Positions 5,831 to 12,112 of a stretch of DNA of 12,144 nt are shown piece after piece. The notes beneath the pieces are model-generated. The model was not told the DNA's origin. It saw only the letters and a program-made list of their open reading frames with translations, and searched no databases. Every line of letters starts with the position of its first letter. Within the stretch, counting starts at the first letter, position 1. Made by a program: the position numbers and the translations under genes. Location: positions 1 to 12,144 of the forward strand of contig JAJYMT010000003.1 in NCBI GenBank assembly GCA_021786695.1. The letters run 5' to 3'. The DNA comes from a bacterium (GTDB lineage Bacteria; Patescibacteriota; Patescibacteriia; Patescibacteriales; GWE2-39-37).

Positions 5831-5882
5831 CGCTTTCCTCCTCGTGGTTTTTGTTTTCAAACAGCAAAATAGATATCGGGTC

Positions 5883-5911
5883 ATTATCTCCATATTTGGT
5901 ATTTTTGTCAA
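5883..5911 (-). promoter_or_regulatory. Promoter of the ThyX-like / zinc-ribbon operon
   Basis: On the minus strand TTGACA (5911-5906), 17 bases, GATAAT (5888-5883): consensus -35, correct spacing and five of six -10 bases. Predicted start near 5876 gives a leader of about 46 bases before ATG 5830, which carries AGGAGG. Confidence 0.8.
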
Positions 5912-5931
5912 TGTTTGTACTAAAATAAAAC

Positions 5932-5958
5932 AAAAAAGCGCCTCGGGGTGCGAGGCGC
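5932..5958 (-). terminator. Intrinsic terminator after the Nudix gene
   Basis: GCGCCTCG (5938-5945) and CGAGGCGC (5951-5958) form a perfect 8-bp stem around a five-base loop. On the minus strand six T follow (5937-5932). It separates the Nudix gene from the ThyX-like operon. Confidence 0.9.
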
Positions 5959-5973
5959 GGATCGGTTTGCCGG

Positions 5974-6459
5974 CTACAGCTTGCCGGTCTGTTTGAGACG
6001 CTGGTAAAGGTCGACGAATGCCTGGTGGGTGTCCGGAATGAAGCATCTGCTGTTCATCCCGAGAATGTCCTGGGCGGGCACTATCAGGGCCGCTTTATGT
6101 TCCTGGTCGTTACGGCGGAAGCCGGGCAAAGCGAAATCATCCAGATAGAAGGAGCGGGCGATGAAATAGAACGGTTCGCCGTCCGGTTTTTGGTGCCGGT
6201 AGGCGCGGGTATCGATGAGACGCAGCCGGTTGGCCGGAACGTCGTTGCCGGTTTCTTCATTGATTTCGCGGCAGGCGGCGCGCTGCGTACTGCGGTCGCT
6301 TTTTTTCATCTTTCCGGCCGGGAAACCCCACAATCCGGGGTAGACCGGATGATCGCCTTTTTTCTGTAAAAGGAGCACGTCGGATTTTTTTCCGACAAAA
6401 CAGATGCAGACAACTGCCATGAAAAACGTTTCGCCCTTCGGAATCCGCAGGACCTGCAT
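5974..6459 (-). CDS. Nudix family hydrolase
   Basis: 161 residues with a Nudix box at 49-71. The catalytic REINEETG (R64-E65, E68-E69) is intact and preceded by GFPAGK. The box is one residue longer than the usual G-x5-E-x7-REUxEE spacing, and the first glutamate is replaced by a D/R pair, so it is slightly off the consensus. Nudix enzymes cleave nucleoside diphosphates linked to another group, such as oxidised nucleotides, ADP-ribose or dinucleotides; the substrate cannot be told here. ATG 6459 is chosen because GGAGG lies about six bases upstream. It follows the metal ATPase by 68 bases on the same strand and ends in a strong terminator. Confidence 0.9.
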   Translation of the reverse strand: MQVLRIPKGETFFMAVVCICFVGKKSDVLLLQKKGDHPVYPGLWGFPAGKMKKSDRSTQRAACREINEETGNDVPANRLRLIDTRAYRHQKPDGEPFYFIARSFYLDDFALPGFRRNDQEHKAALIVPAQDILGMNSRCFIPDTHQAFVDLYQRLKQTGKL

Positions 6460-6527
6460 CCCTCACCTCCGCTTTCGCTGACGTTTGTCCTTCTTGGCTC
6501 GCATACTTGGATAGCTTCCGAACTTTT

Positions 6528-8501
6528 TTATTTCGCTTGAAAACCGTACAAACTTAAACCGTTTAGCACAACCATTAATGTCACCCCCACATCTGCAAAA
6601 ATAGCCAGCGATAGATTGCTCATTCCCGCTACGGCCAAGGCCAAAAAGATAAACTTCGTGCCAAGGGCAAAATAGGTATTAAATTTTATCTTACCAACGG
6701 TTTTTCTGCTCAAGCCGATCAAGAATGGAATCAGTTTCAAATCGTCATTCATCAAGGCCACATCGGCGCTCTCGATGGCAATGTCGGAACCGAGCGACCC
6801 CATGGCGATGCCCACATTAGCACCGGCCAACGACGGCGCGTCGTTCACCCCGTCGCCCACCATGGCTACTTTGATATTATTCTTTGATTTTCCGCTTATC
6901 AGCTTCGCCTTATCCTCCGGCAATTGACTGGCATAAACTTCGCTTATGCCGAGATGCTTGGCGACATAGTTAGCCGCTCCAGCATTATCGCCGGTTATCA
7001 TAAAACAATCAATATCGAGTTCTTTAAGGCCCGCCACGGCTTGCCGGCTTTCGACTTTGATTTCATCAGACAGCCCGATCAGTCCTTTAATTTGCTTCTT
7101 ATCGCCCAGAAAAACCACGGTCTTGCCATCTTTTTCCAACCGCTCCTTTTCTTTGATCATGATTTGGTCGAGCGCTGAACCGCTGGCTTGGCTGGCAACA
7201 AAATCAATCTTACCTAAACAATGACTGACATCGGTACAGACCAGGCAATCACCAATGATACCTTCGCCCTGAATCGATTTGAAATTCTTGAATTTGTGGG
7301 TGTCGTTGCCGTGCGATTTTGCCTCATCGGCAATGCTCTTAGACAAAGGATGCTCGGAATAGATGGCCAAACCAGCAGCGCAGCTTAATACTTCTTCTTT
7401 GGTAAAACCATTAAACGGAATAATATCCGTGACTTCAGGCGCGCCCTTGGTCAGGGTCCTGGTCTTGTCAAAGCCGATCTGTTTGATCTGCGCCATCTCT
7501 TCAATAACTTTGCCGCCCTTAATCAAGATGCCTCTTTGCCCGGCGTTGCCGAGTGCAGAAAAGACCGAAATCGGAGTGGAGATAACCAAGGCGCAGGGAC
7601 ATGCGATCAGGAGAATAGTCAATGCTTGCACCAGCCAAAACTGCACAGCTCCGCCAAAAAACAGCACCGGTATGGAAAACAACAAAACCGCGCCCGCTGC
7701 CACCAAGGGCGTATAGTAACGAGCAAACTTCTCAATGAATTTCTGCGAGTCGGCCTTGCGCTTGAGCGATTCACCGGTCAATTGCACGATTTTATTCAAC
7801 GTCGAATCTTTAGCTTCTTTTATTACTTTAATTTCTAAGTAACCTCTGGTATTGATCGATCCGGCATAGACGGCGTTGCCGACGATCTTGCTTTTAGGCA
7901 AAGGTTCACCGGTAATCATTGACTCGTCCACCAAGCTGTCGCCCAAAACCACCTCGCCGTCAAGGCCGATCCGGTCGCCCGGGCGGATGATGACGATCTC
8001 TCCTTTTTTGACGTTCTCAATGTCCGCCTTTTGTCCGTTCTTCAGCTCGACTGTCTTGGGGAAATTGTCAATCAGTTTTTCCAGGGCCTGCCGGCTGCGT
8101 TTCAAGCCGTACTGCTCCAGGGCCTCGCCCAAACCGAACAAGACCACGATGACCGCGGCCTCTTCAAATTTCTGCAGGAACATCGCCCCGACGATGGCGA
8201 TGGTCATGAGCAGATTGATGTCTGAAAAATTCAGCTTCAAGAGGCTTCTGAATCCGCTGGCCAGTATGCTTCTGCCAAAGACTAAAATGATGCCGATAAA
8301 TAACGGCAACTGGATCCACAATCCGAGATCAATCGAAAAAAATGACAATATCTCCAAGGGGATGATCAGCAACAAAGCGCCGACCAGCCACCTGATTTTA
8401 CCGCCCTCTCGCTTATCTTTTTTTTCTTGCTCTTTAGAGCAATTGCAGTTATCGCTACTATCCATATACCAAGAACATAAAAGATTTATAAGCAAACTCA
8501 T
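6528..8501 (-). CDS. P1B-type heavy-metal ATPase (ZntA/CadA-like, Zn/Cd/Pb class) with DKTRT phosphorylation motif
   Basis: 657 residues from ATG 8501; TTG 8510 and ATG 8465 are alternative starts, none with a strong ribosome site. Eight membrane segments are visible. Metal-site marks of the zinc/cadmium class are C301-P-C303, a lysine in segment 7 and ADVG in segment 8. Other ATPase marks are TGE, SEHPLS, TGDN and GDGVNDAP. Such pumps use ATP to export Zn2+, Cd2+ or Pb2+ across the cell membrane. Two oddities: the phosphorylation motif reads DKTRTLT (D345), with arginine for the near-invariant glycine, and there is no HMA metal-binding domain at the N-terminus, only a short CNC-containing lysine-rich tail. 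The nucleotide domain carries an extra cysteine/histidine cluster (CLVCTDVSHC). Codon use is more AT-rich than in its neighbours, which may mean transfer. Confidence 0.9.
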   Translation of the reverse strand: MSLLINLLCSWYMDSSDNCNCSKEQEKKDKREGGKIRWLVGALLLIIPLEILSFFSIDLGLWIQLPLFIGIILVFGRSILASGFRSLLKLNFSDINLLMTIAIVGAMFLQKFEEAAVIVVLFGLGEALEQYGLKRSRQALEKLIDNFPKTVELKNGQKADIENVKKGEIVIIRPGDRIGLDGEVVLGDSLVDESMITGEPLPKSKIVGNAVYAGSINTRGYLEIKVIKEAKDSTLNKIVQLTGESLKRKADSQKFIEKFARYYTPLVAAGAVLLFSIPVLFFGGAVQFWLVQALTILLIACPCALVISTPISVFSALGNAGQRGILIKGGKVIEEMAQIKQIGFDKTRTLTKGAPEVTDIIPFNGFTKEEVLSCAAGLAIYSEHPLSKSIADEAKSHGNDTHKFKNFKSIQGEGIIGDCLVCTDVSHCLGKIDFVASQASGSALDQIMIKEKERLEKDGKTVVFLGDKKQIKGLIGLSDEIKVESRQAVAGLKELDIDCFMITGDNAGAANYVAKHLGISEVYASQLPEDKAKLISGKSKNNIKVAMVGDGVNDAPSLAGANVGIAMGSLGSDIAIESADVALMNDDLKLIPFLIGLSRKTVGKIKFNTYFALGTKFIFLALAVAGMSNLSLAIFADVGVTLMVVLNGLSLYGFQAK

Positions 8502-8510
8502 ATTACTCAA

Positions 8511-8603
8511 TTTTGTAAGTCGGTTGATTGTAAAATAAATATATCAATAATTAGAGAAAAATAAAAGAAATAAACCATGGATTCGAATCCGTTTCCCCTT
8601 CAT
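8511..8603. other. AT-rich stretch upstream of the metal ATPase
   Basis: 93 bases without an open frame of interest. It must hold the ATPase promoter if that gene is not read from the tRNA side, but I find no convincing -35/-10 pair on the minus strand. A 12-base palindrome, GGATTCGAATCC, lies at 8579-8590; it looks like a tRNA T loop but has no further tRNA structure around it. Confidence 0.5.
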
Positions 8604-8645
8604 AAAAAATACCGCTATCTCATTTAAAATTAGCGATATTTTTTT
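8604..8645. terminator. Bidirectional terminator downstream of the tRNA-Gln region
   Basis: AAAAAATACCGCTA (8604-8617) pairs with TAGCGATATTTTTT (8631-8644) with a single C/A mismatch. Seven T follow on the + strand and six T on the minus strand. On the minus strand it can end the tRNA-Gln transcript before the ATPase gene. Confidence 0.85.
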
Positions 8646-8677
8646 GATAAAATTTGGCTTGGGGACGGGTATTCGAA

Positions 8678-8726
8678 GGGGTGGAAGCCCCTTTCCGAAC
8701 GTTGGGGTTCATCTCCTATCACCAAG
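8678..8726. repeat. GGAA-loop element, copy 2, attached to a tRNA-like 3' end
   Basis: The + strand has GGGGT, loop GGAA, GCCCC (8678-8691), then CCGAACGT and a CTCC-containing tail, in the same order as copy 1 at 486-534. The change of C to T in the stem keeps pairing (T-G). It is preceded by CTTGGGGACGGGTATTCGAA (8658-8677), which on the minus strand looks like a T loop plus acceptor strand. The minus strand TTGGTGA at the other end could pair with TCCCCAA at six of seven positions. Confidence 0.6.
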
Positions 8727-8727
8727 C

Positions 8728-8760
8728 TTTTTTCTCACCCCCCAGGGGAGCGAGAAAAAA
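8728..8760. repeat. Stable hairpin directly downstream of tRNA-Gln
   Basis: TTTTTTCTC (8728-8736) pairs perfectly with GAGAAAAAA (8752-8760), with a C4/G4 dyad inside. It begins three bases after the tRNA-Gln discriminator on the minus strand. The T run lies before the stem, not after it, so it is not a standard terminator in either direction. Confidence 0.65.
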
Positions 8761-8763
8761 GTG

Positions 8764-8834
8764 CTCGGGGACCAGGATTCGAACCTAGATAGCCAGGACC
8801 AAAACCTGGAGTCCTACCATTAGACGATCCCCGA
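8764..8834 (-). tRNA. tRNA-Gln(TTG)
   Basis: Complete cloverleaf on the minus strand: acceptor TCGGGGA/TCCCCGA, D stem GTC/GAC, anticodon stem CCAGG/CCTGG with loop TTTTGGT (anticodon TTG), T stem CTAGG/CCTGG with loop TTCGAAT, and a G discriminator as in other glutamine tRNAs. CCA is not encoded. AT-rich DNA precedes it, but no clear promoter can be fixed. A partial copy of its 5' end lies 35 bases upstream. Confidence 0.93.
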
Positions 8835-8869
8835 ATGTTTTTTATTTATAATAACATTTAACGAGCAAA

Positions 8870-8926
8870 ACCATTAGACCTGCCCGCCATGACATCGCTT
8901 GCGATGCGGGCGGGCGATCCCCGAAT
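8870..8926 (-). pseudogene. 5' fragment of tRNA-Gln split by a palindromic element
   Basis: With the element at 8880-8915 removed, ACCATTAGAC and GATCCCCGAAT join to match 8816-8836, the 5' end of the intact tRNA-Gln, over 21 of 21 bases. The element sits at the start of the D stem (ATC, then GTC on the minus strand). Nothing of the anticodon or 3' half is present. Confidence 0.85.
8880..8915. repeat. 36-base palindromic element inserted in a tRNA-Gln fragment
   Basis: The + strand has an outer stem GCCCGCC (8882-8888) with GGCGGGC (8909-8915) and an inner stem CATCGC/GCGATG with a TT loop, preceded by CT at 8880-8881. It lies exactly between AC and GAT, the same target as the insert in tRNA-Thr. 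No target duplication is visible. It encodes nothing; REP-like or MITE-like elements moved by a transposase elsewhere in the genome are the natural comparison. Confidence 0.8.
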
Positions 8927-8958
8927 ATTCATTTAATTGAAAAATGACCAGCAACTGG

Positions 8959-9010
8959 CCACCTTTATAAGGAAATCTTATCAATAATTGTATAATAAGT
9001 CAAAAGGTGG
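8959..9010. promoter_or_regulatory. Nested inverted repeats around the pyrG -10 box
   Basis: CCACCTTT (8959-8966) is exactly complementary to AAAGGTGG (9003-9010), and inside it CTTAT (8977-8981) is complementary to ATAAG (8995-8999). They bracket the TATAAT at 8991-8996. The outer right arm also holds the ribosome site of the leader ORF. No good -35 is seen; an activator or repressor site is possible. Confidence 0.45.
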
Positions 9011-9014
9011 TAAA

Positions 9015-9128
9015 ATGTTGATACGAATGTTATCTGACAATCGGCCGAAATTATGGGGAAGCTCCGGGCCGATTTTTGTTGTAATTACAAAACAACTTTT
9101 AATATGGCGAATAAAACTAAAAAGGTAG
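9015..9128 (+). CDS. Possible 37-residue leader ORF overlapping the start of pyrG
   Basis: ATG 9015 has the best-placed ribosome site in this stretch (AGGTGG, four bases upstream), while the pyrG ATG at 9104 has none. The frame runs 37 codons to TAG at 9126-9128, overlapping the first 25 bases of pyrG out of frame. The peptide starts MLIRMLSDNRPKLWG and ends basic (WRIKLKR). The terminator-like hairpin at 9039-9080 lies inside it. It may serve as a translated leader that controls hairpin formation or couples translation to pyrG; it may also be chance. Confidence 0.4.
   Translation: MLIRMLSDNRPKLWGSSGPIFVVITKQLLIWRIKLKR
9039..9080 (+). promoter_or_regulatory. Terminator-like hairpin (possible attenuator) in the pyrG leader
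   Basis: AATCGGCC (9039-9046) pairs with GGCCGATT (9067-9074), followed by TTTGTTG; five T run from 9073 to 9077. The loop holds a smaller GGG/CTCC dyad. No + strand gene ends upstream, so a terminator here would act on the pyrG transcript itself, started near 9003. Confidence 0.5.
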
Positions 9129-10759
9129 CGACCAAGTACATCTTCGTGACGGGCGGCGTAATGTCCGGAGTCGGCAAGGGCATCACTTGCTCGTCGATTG
9201 GCAGGATTCTGATCGGCAAGGGCTATGACGTGAGTGCGATCAAGATCGACCCCTACATCAATGTCGACGCCGGCACCATGAATCCGACCGAGCACGGCGA
9301 AGTGTTCGTCACCGAGGACGGCGACGAGACCGACCAGGACATCGGTAACTACGAGCGTTTTTTGAACAGGAACATTCTGCGCGATAACTATATGACCACC
9401 GGCCGGGTCTATCAGTCGGTCATCACCCGCGAGCGTAACCTGGAGTACGGCGGCAAATGTGTGGAAGTGGTACCGCATATCCCGGAAGAGGTGATCAAGC
9501 GCATCAAATTCGCGGCCAAAAAAGACAAGGCGGAAATCATGATAATCGAGATCGGCGGTACGGTCGGAGAATATCAGAATATGCTGTTTTTGGAGGCCGC
9601 CCGGATGATGCAGATCCTGGAGAAGGGAAATGTCGCCATCGTGATGGTCGGTTATCTGCCGATCCCTTCGATGATCGGCGAGATGAAGACCAAGCCGACC
9701 CAATACGCGGTCCGTACCTTGAACCAGGCCGGACTGCAGCCCGACTTTTTGGTCTGTCGCGCGCGCCGGCCGTTGGACGAGCCGCGTAAACGCAAACTGG
9801 CGATTTCGAGCGCCGTGGATCTGGAAAACATCATCAGCGCGCCGGACGTCTCCTCGATCTACGACGTGCCGGTCAATTTTGAAAAAGACAACCTTGGAGA
9901 TAAAATTCTCAAGAAATTAAATTTGCGCAGTCGCAGGAAGGATCTTCTCGATTGGCGCAAGATGCTTGCCAGGATGAAAAAGGCCAAGAGAGAAATAAAC
10001 ATCGCCATGGTCGGCAAGTATTTCAAGACCGGCGATTTTACTCTTTCCGATTCGTACATCTCGGTCATCGAGGCGGTCAAGCACGCGGGTGTGGCCAACG
10101 GGGTCAAGGTCAAATTGAGCGAACTGAACGCGGAAGATGTCGAACAGCAGGGCGTAAAAATTTTGAAGCAATTCGACGGCATCATCGTGCCGCAGGGCTG
10201 GGGTTCGCGCGGTTCGGAAGGCAAGATCAGAACTATCAGGTACTGCCGGGAAAACAAGGTGCCATATTTCGGCCTGTGTTACGGTATGCAGATGGCGGTG
10301 ATCGAGTTCGCCCGCAATGTCCTTAAATTCAAGGACGCGAACAGCGAAGAATGCGATCCCAAAACCAAACACCCGGTAATCCATCTGATGGAAGAGCAGA
10401 AAGCGCTGATCGCCAAAAAGCAGTACGGCGGCACCATCCGTCTCGGCGGCTGGCCCTGCAAACTGAAAGACGGCACCAAACTCGCCAAGATTTACGCCAA
10501 AAAATTCGGCAAAAAAACAATCGTCTCCGAACGCCACCGCCATCGCTATGAATTCAATAACCGCTTCCGCCAGGAATTTGAAAAAGCCGGCTTGACAATT
10601 TCCGGCACCTCGCCGGATAATACACTGGTCGAGGCGGTGGAAATCAAGAATCACCCCTTTTTCATCGGCACCCAGTTCCATCCCGAATACATCTCCCGTC
10701 CGCTCGACCCGCATCCGTTATTTGTTGAGTTTGTGCGGGTGTGCGGGAAAAATAATAAG
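9104..10759 (+). CDS. pyrG: CTP synthase
   Basis: 552 residues, with the usual two domains (stop TAA follows at 10760-10762). The N-terminal synthetase domain has KYIFVTGGVMSGVGKGI (P loop), KIDPYINVDAGTMNP, EHGEVFVTEDGDETDQD and the regulatory loop IEIGGTVGEYQN, which differs from the common GGTVGDIES. The C-terminal class I glutaminase domain has GWGSRGSEGK, nucleophile C392 in FGLCYGMQ, and H526-P-E528. It makes CTP from UTP, ATP and glutamine, the last step of pyrimidine nucleotide synthesis. ATG 9104 is preferred to ATG 9053 because the conserved start begins soon after it; neither has a Shine-Dalgarno site. The leader carries a possible attenuator. The next gene follows after 18 bases. 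Confidence 0.95.
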
Positions 10760-10780
10760 TAAGAATTAAACGATAAGTAT

Positions 10781-11161
10781 ATGGGACGCGAAAAATTTTC
10801 CGGCTTCGGAACCGAAAGTCAAGAGAAACAAGGCGAGTTTGATTTTGAAGAAGTTAAAAGCGTTTGTGATGAAATGAACCAGGCAATCAAGGATAAACGG
10901 ATGCACCCGAGCCAGCCGATCTGGTGGGGCAACCGGATCAAGCTGGCCGGCGCTGACGCGGCAGCGAAAATTACAAAAAAATGGAATGACCAGGATCGGG
11001 CTAACTGCTTGGCGAAAATCGGACAAGAGATGGTGAGTTCGGGTCAATCTTCGGGAAAAGCATCGGTTAAAGAATTGGCTGAATGGCTGGAAAGAATCGC
11101 CTTCGTTCTGGACAAACCGGCCGACTTCCTGGAAAATAACAGGAAAAACATAATCGGTTAA
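10781..11161 (+). CDS. Small protein of unknown function after pyrG
   Basis: 126 residues, soluble, rich in lysine and glutamate, with no signal peptide, membrane segment or known catalytic motif. Visible stretches include FDFEEVKSVCDEMNQAIKD, SQPIWWGNRIKLAG and ELAEWLERIAFVLDKPADF; it is likely mostly helical. It begins 18 bases after the pyrG stop, so it is probably on the same transcript, though no good ribosome site is visible. An AT-rich inverted repeat separates it from trxA. I do not recognise the family. Confidence 0.75.
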   Translation: MGREKFSGFGTESQEKQGEFDFEEVKSVCDEMNQAIKDKRMHPSQPIWWGNRIKLAGADAAAKITKKWNDQDRANCLAKIGQEMVSSGQSSGKASVKELAEWLERIAFVLDKPADFLENNRKNIIG

Positions 11162-11174
11162 AATAGCAATGTTT

Positions 11175-11252
11175 AAAATTGAAAACGCAAAGTTAAAAGT
11201 TGGGGCATCGTCCATAGCTTAATTTCACTTTTAATTTCGCACTTTTAATTTT
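11175..11252. repeat. AT-rich imperfect inverted repeat between the small gene and trxA
   Basis: Arms 11175-11200 and 11227-11252 are complementary at 20 of 26 positions, and the right arm holds a tandem ACTTTTAATTT. The 102-base gap has no gene. It could fold into a long A-U hairpin in RNA; there is no GC-rich stem, so a normal terminator is unlikely. Confidence 0.6.
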
Positions 11253-11263
11253 TAACTAATTTT

Positions 11264-11596
11264 ATGTCACATCCAATCGTGTTGACTGATAAGACGTTCG
11301 AGCATGAGGTTTTGCATTCAGACCAGCCGGTGCTGGTCGACTTTTGGGCCGAGTGGTGCGGACCCTGCCGGATGATGGCGCCGATCCTGGAAGAATTATC
11401 GGAAAAGTACGCCGGCAAAATTAAAATCGCCAAGCTCGATGTAAATGATCCGGCACATCAGGCGCTGGCCGAAAAATACGACATTCAGGGAATACCGGCG
11501 ATGAAAGTATTCAAGGGCGGGGGGGTTGTTAAAGAACTGGTCGGTTACCGTCCGCTTGAGGCGCTGGAAGAGGAACTCTCCGAATTCCTTAAATAA
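11264..11596 (+). CDS. trxA: Thioredoxin
   Basis: 110 residues, the usual thioredoxin length, without a signal peptide. It has the active site W31-C32-G-P-C35 inside VDFWAEWCGPCRMMAP and the conserved cis-proline P78 in QGIPAM. It is a cytoplasmic dithiol reductant that keeps protein disulphides reduced and feeds electrons to reductases, itself recharged by thioredoxin reductase, which is not in this window. ATG 11264 gives the standard N-terminus; no Shine-Dalgarno site is seen. A terminator follows closely. Confidence 0.96.
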   Translation: MSHPIVLTDKTFEHEVLHSDQPVLVDFWAEWCGPCRMMAPILEELSEKYAGKIKIAKLDVNDPAHQALAEKYDIQGIPAMKVFKGGGVVKELVGYRPLEALEEELSEFLK

Positions 11597-11601
11597 ATCC
11601 T

Positions 11602-11629
11602 AAAAGTCGTCCTGAACGGGCGATTTTTG
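11602..11629 (+). terminator. Intrinsic terminator after trxA
   Basis: TCGTCC (11607-11612) pairs with GGGCGA (11618-11623), with one T-G pair and a five-base loop. Five T follow; the A run before the stem extends pairing. It lies 10 bases after the trxA stop. Confidence 0.7.
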
Positions 11630-11661
11630 CAATTAACATAAGAAATAACATCAAGACCGCC

Positions 11662-12090
11662 ATGAAAAAACATATTGTTATTATTGTGCTGGCCTCTATG
11701 ATTGCGCCCGCGGCCGCGCTGGCCGCGGCCCAGGCGCCGCTCAACCAGGAAGACATCGAAGCGATATTGGAAAAAAATAACGTAGACAAGGTGAACAGCT
11801 CGACTCTGCCGCAGGAATTGAAGAATAAGCTCAACCGGCTGAAAATCAATCCGCTCCAGATAATACCGACCCCGGTCTCAAGCACCGTGGCTACGGTCAC
11901 CAAGGAGCTCGCCTCGGCCACCGACAAGATTGGCAAAAACCTGAAAAATGCGGCCGAGCAGGCGCGCCAGGACCTGAAATCCGAGGCGGCTGACGGCGTA
12001 GTCGGCAAGTTAAAAAATCTTTGGGCTTCATTCGTCAGCTGGCTGAAAAACCTATTCAAGATCAGCGGCGCCGGCGGCTCCAAACCCTAG
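11662..12090 (+). CDS. Small exported helical protein of unknown function
   Basis: 142 residues. Residues 1-22 are a clear signal peptide (MKKHIVIIVLASMIAPAAA, cleavage near ALA-AA). The mature part is charged and probably helical: a stretch at 27-60 (NQEDIEAILEKNNVDKVN), a linker with prolines, then 80-110 rich in A, E, K, Q (TKELASATDKIGKNLKNAAEQ). The end is an amphipathic, tryptophan-containing segment (LWASFVSWLKNLFK) and GAGGSKP. No lipobox cysteine and no enzyme motif are present. The terminal segment might touch the membrane, which is only a guess. ATG 11662 has no clear ribosome site. Family not recognised. Confidence 0.8.
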   Translation: MKKHIVIIVLASMIAPAAALAAAQAPLNQEDIEAILEKNNVDKVNSSTLPQELKNKLNRLKINPLQIIPTPVSSTVATVTKELASATDKIGKNLKNAAEQARQDLKSEAADGVVGKLKNLWASFVSWLKNLFKISGAGGSKP

Positions 12091-12112
12091 ACAGCGGCCG
12101 ATTTTTATTTTT
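12075..12112 (+). terminator. Weak terminator candidate after the exported protein
   Basis: CGGCT (12075-12079) can pair with GGCCG (12096-12100), followed by ATTTTTATTTTT. The stem is only five pairs and overlaps the stop codon, so the call rests mainly on the T-rich tail. Confidence 0.3.

Noticed and set aside
4457..6046. Extended start at 6046 for the ThyX-like gene
   Set aside because: It would run through the Nudix gene's terminator and the predicted promoter. ATG 5830 has AGGAGG at the right distance.
6465..6506. Mini-ORF MRAKKDKRQRKRR whose TGA overlaps the Nudix ribosome site (minus strand)
   Set aside because: It has only 13 residues and no good ribosome site; the basic composition is what a purine-rich stretch gives by chance. 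Coupling to the Nudix gene is conceivable but unsupported.
8579..8590. Possible further tRNA T arm (GGATTCGAATCC)
   Set aside because: The palindrome resembles a T loop, but the adjoining bases do not extend the T stem to five pairs and no acceptor, D or anticodon arm is found around it.
9053..9103. ATG 9053 as start of CTP synthase
   Set aside because: It adds 17 residues (MGKLRADFCCNYKTTFN) outside the conserved family start, lies inside the leader hairpin, and has no ribosome site.
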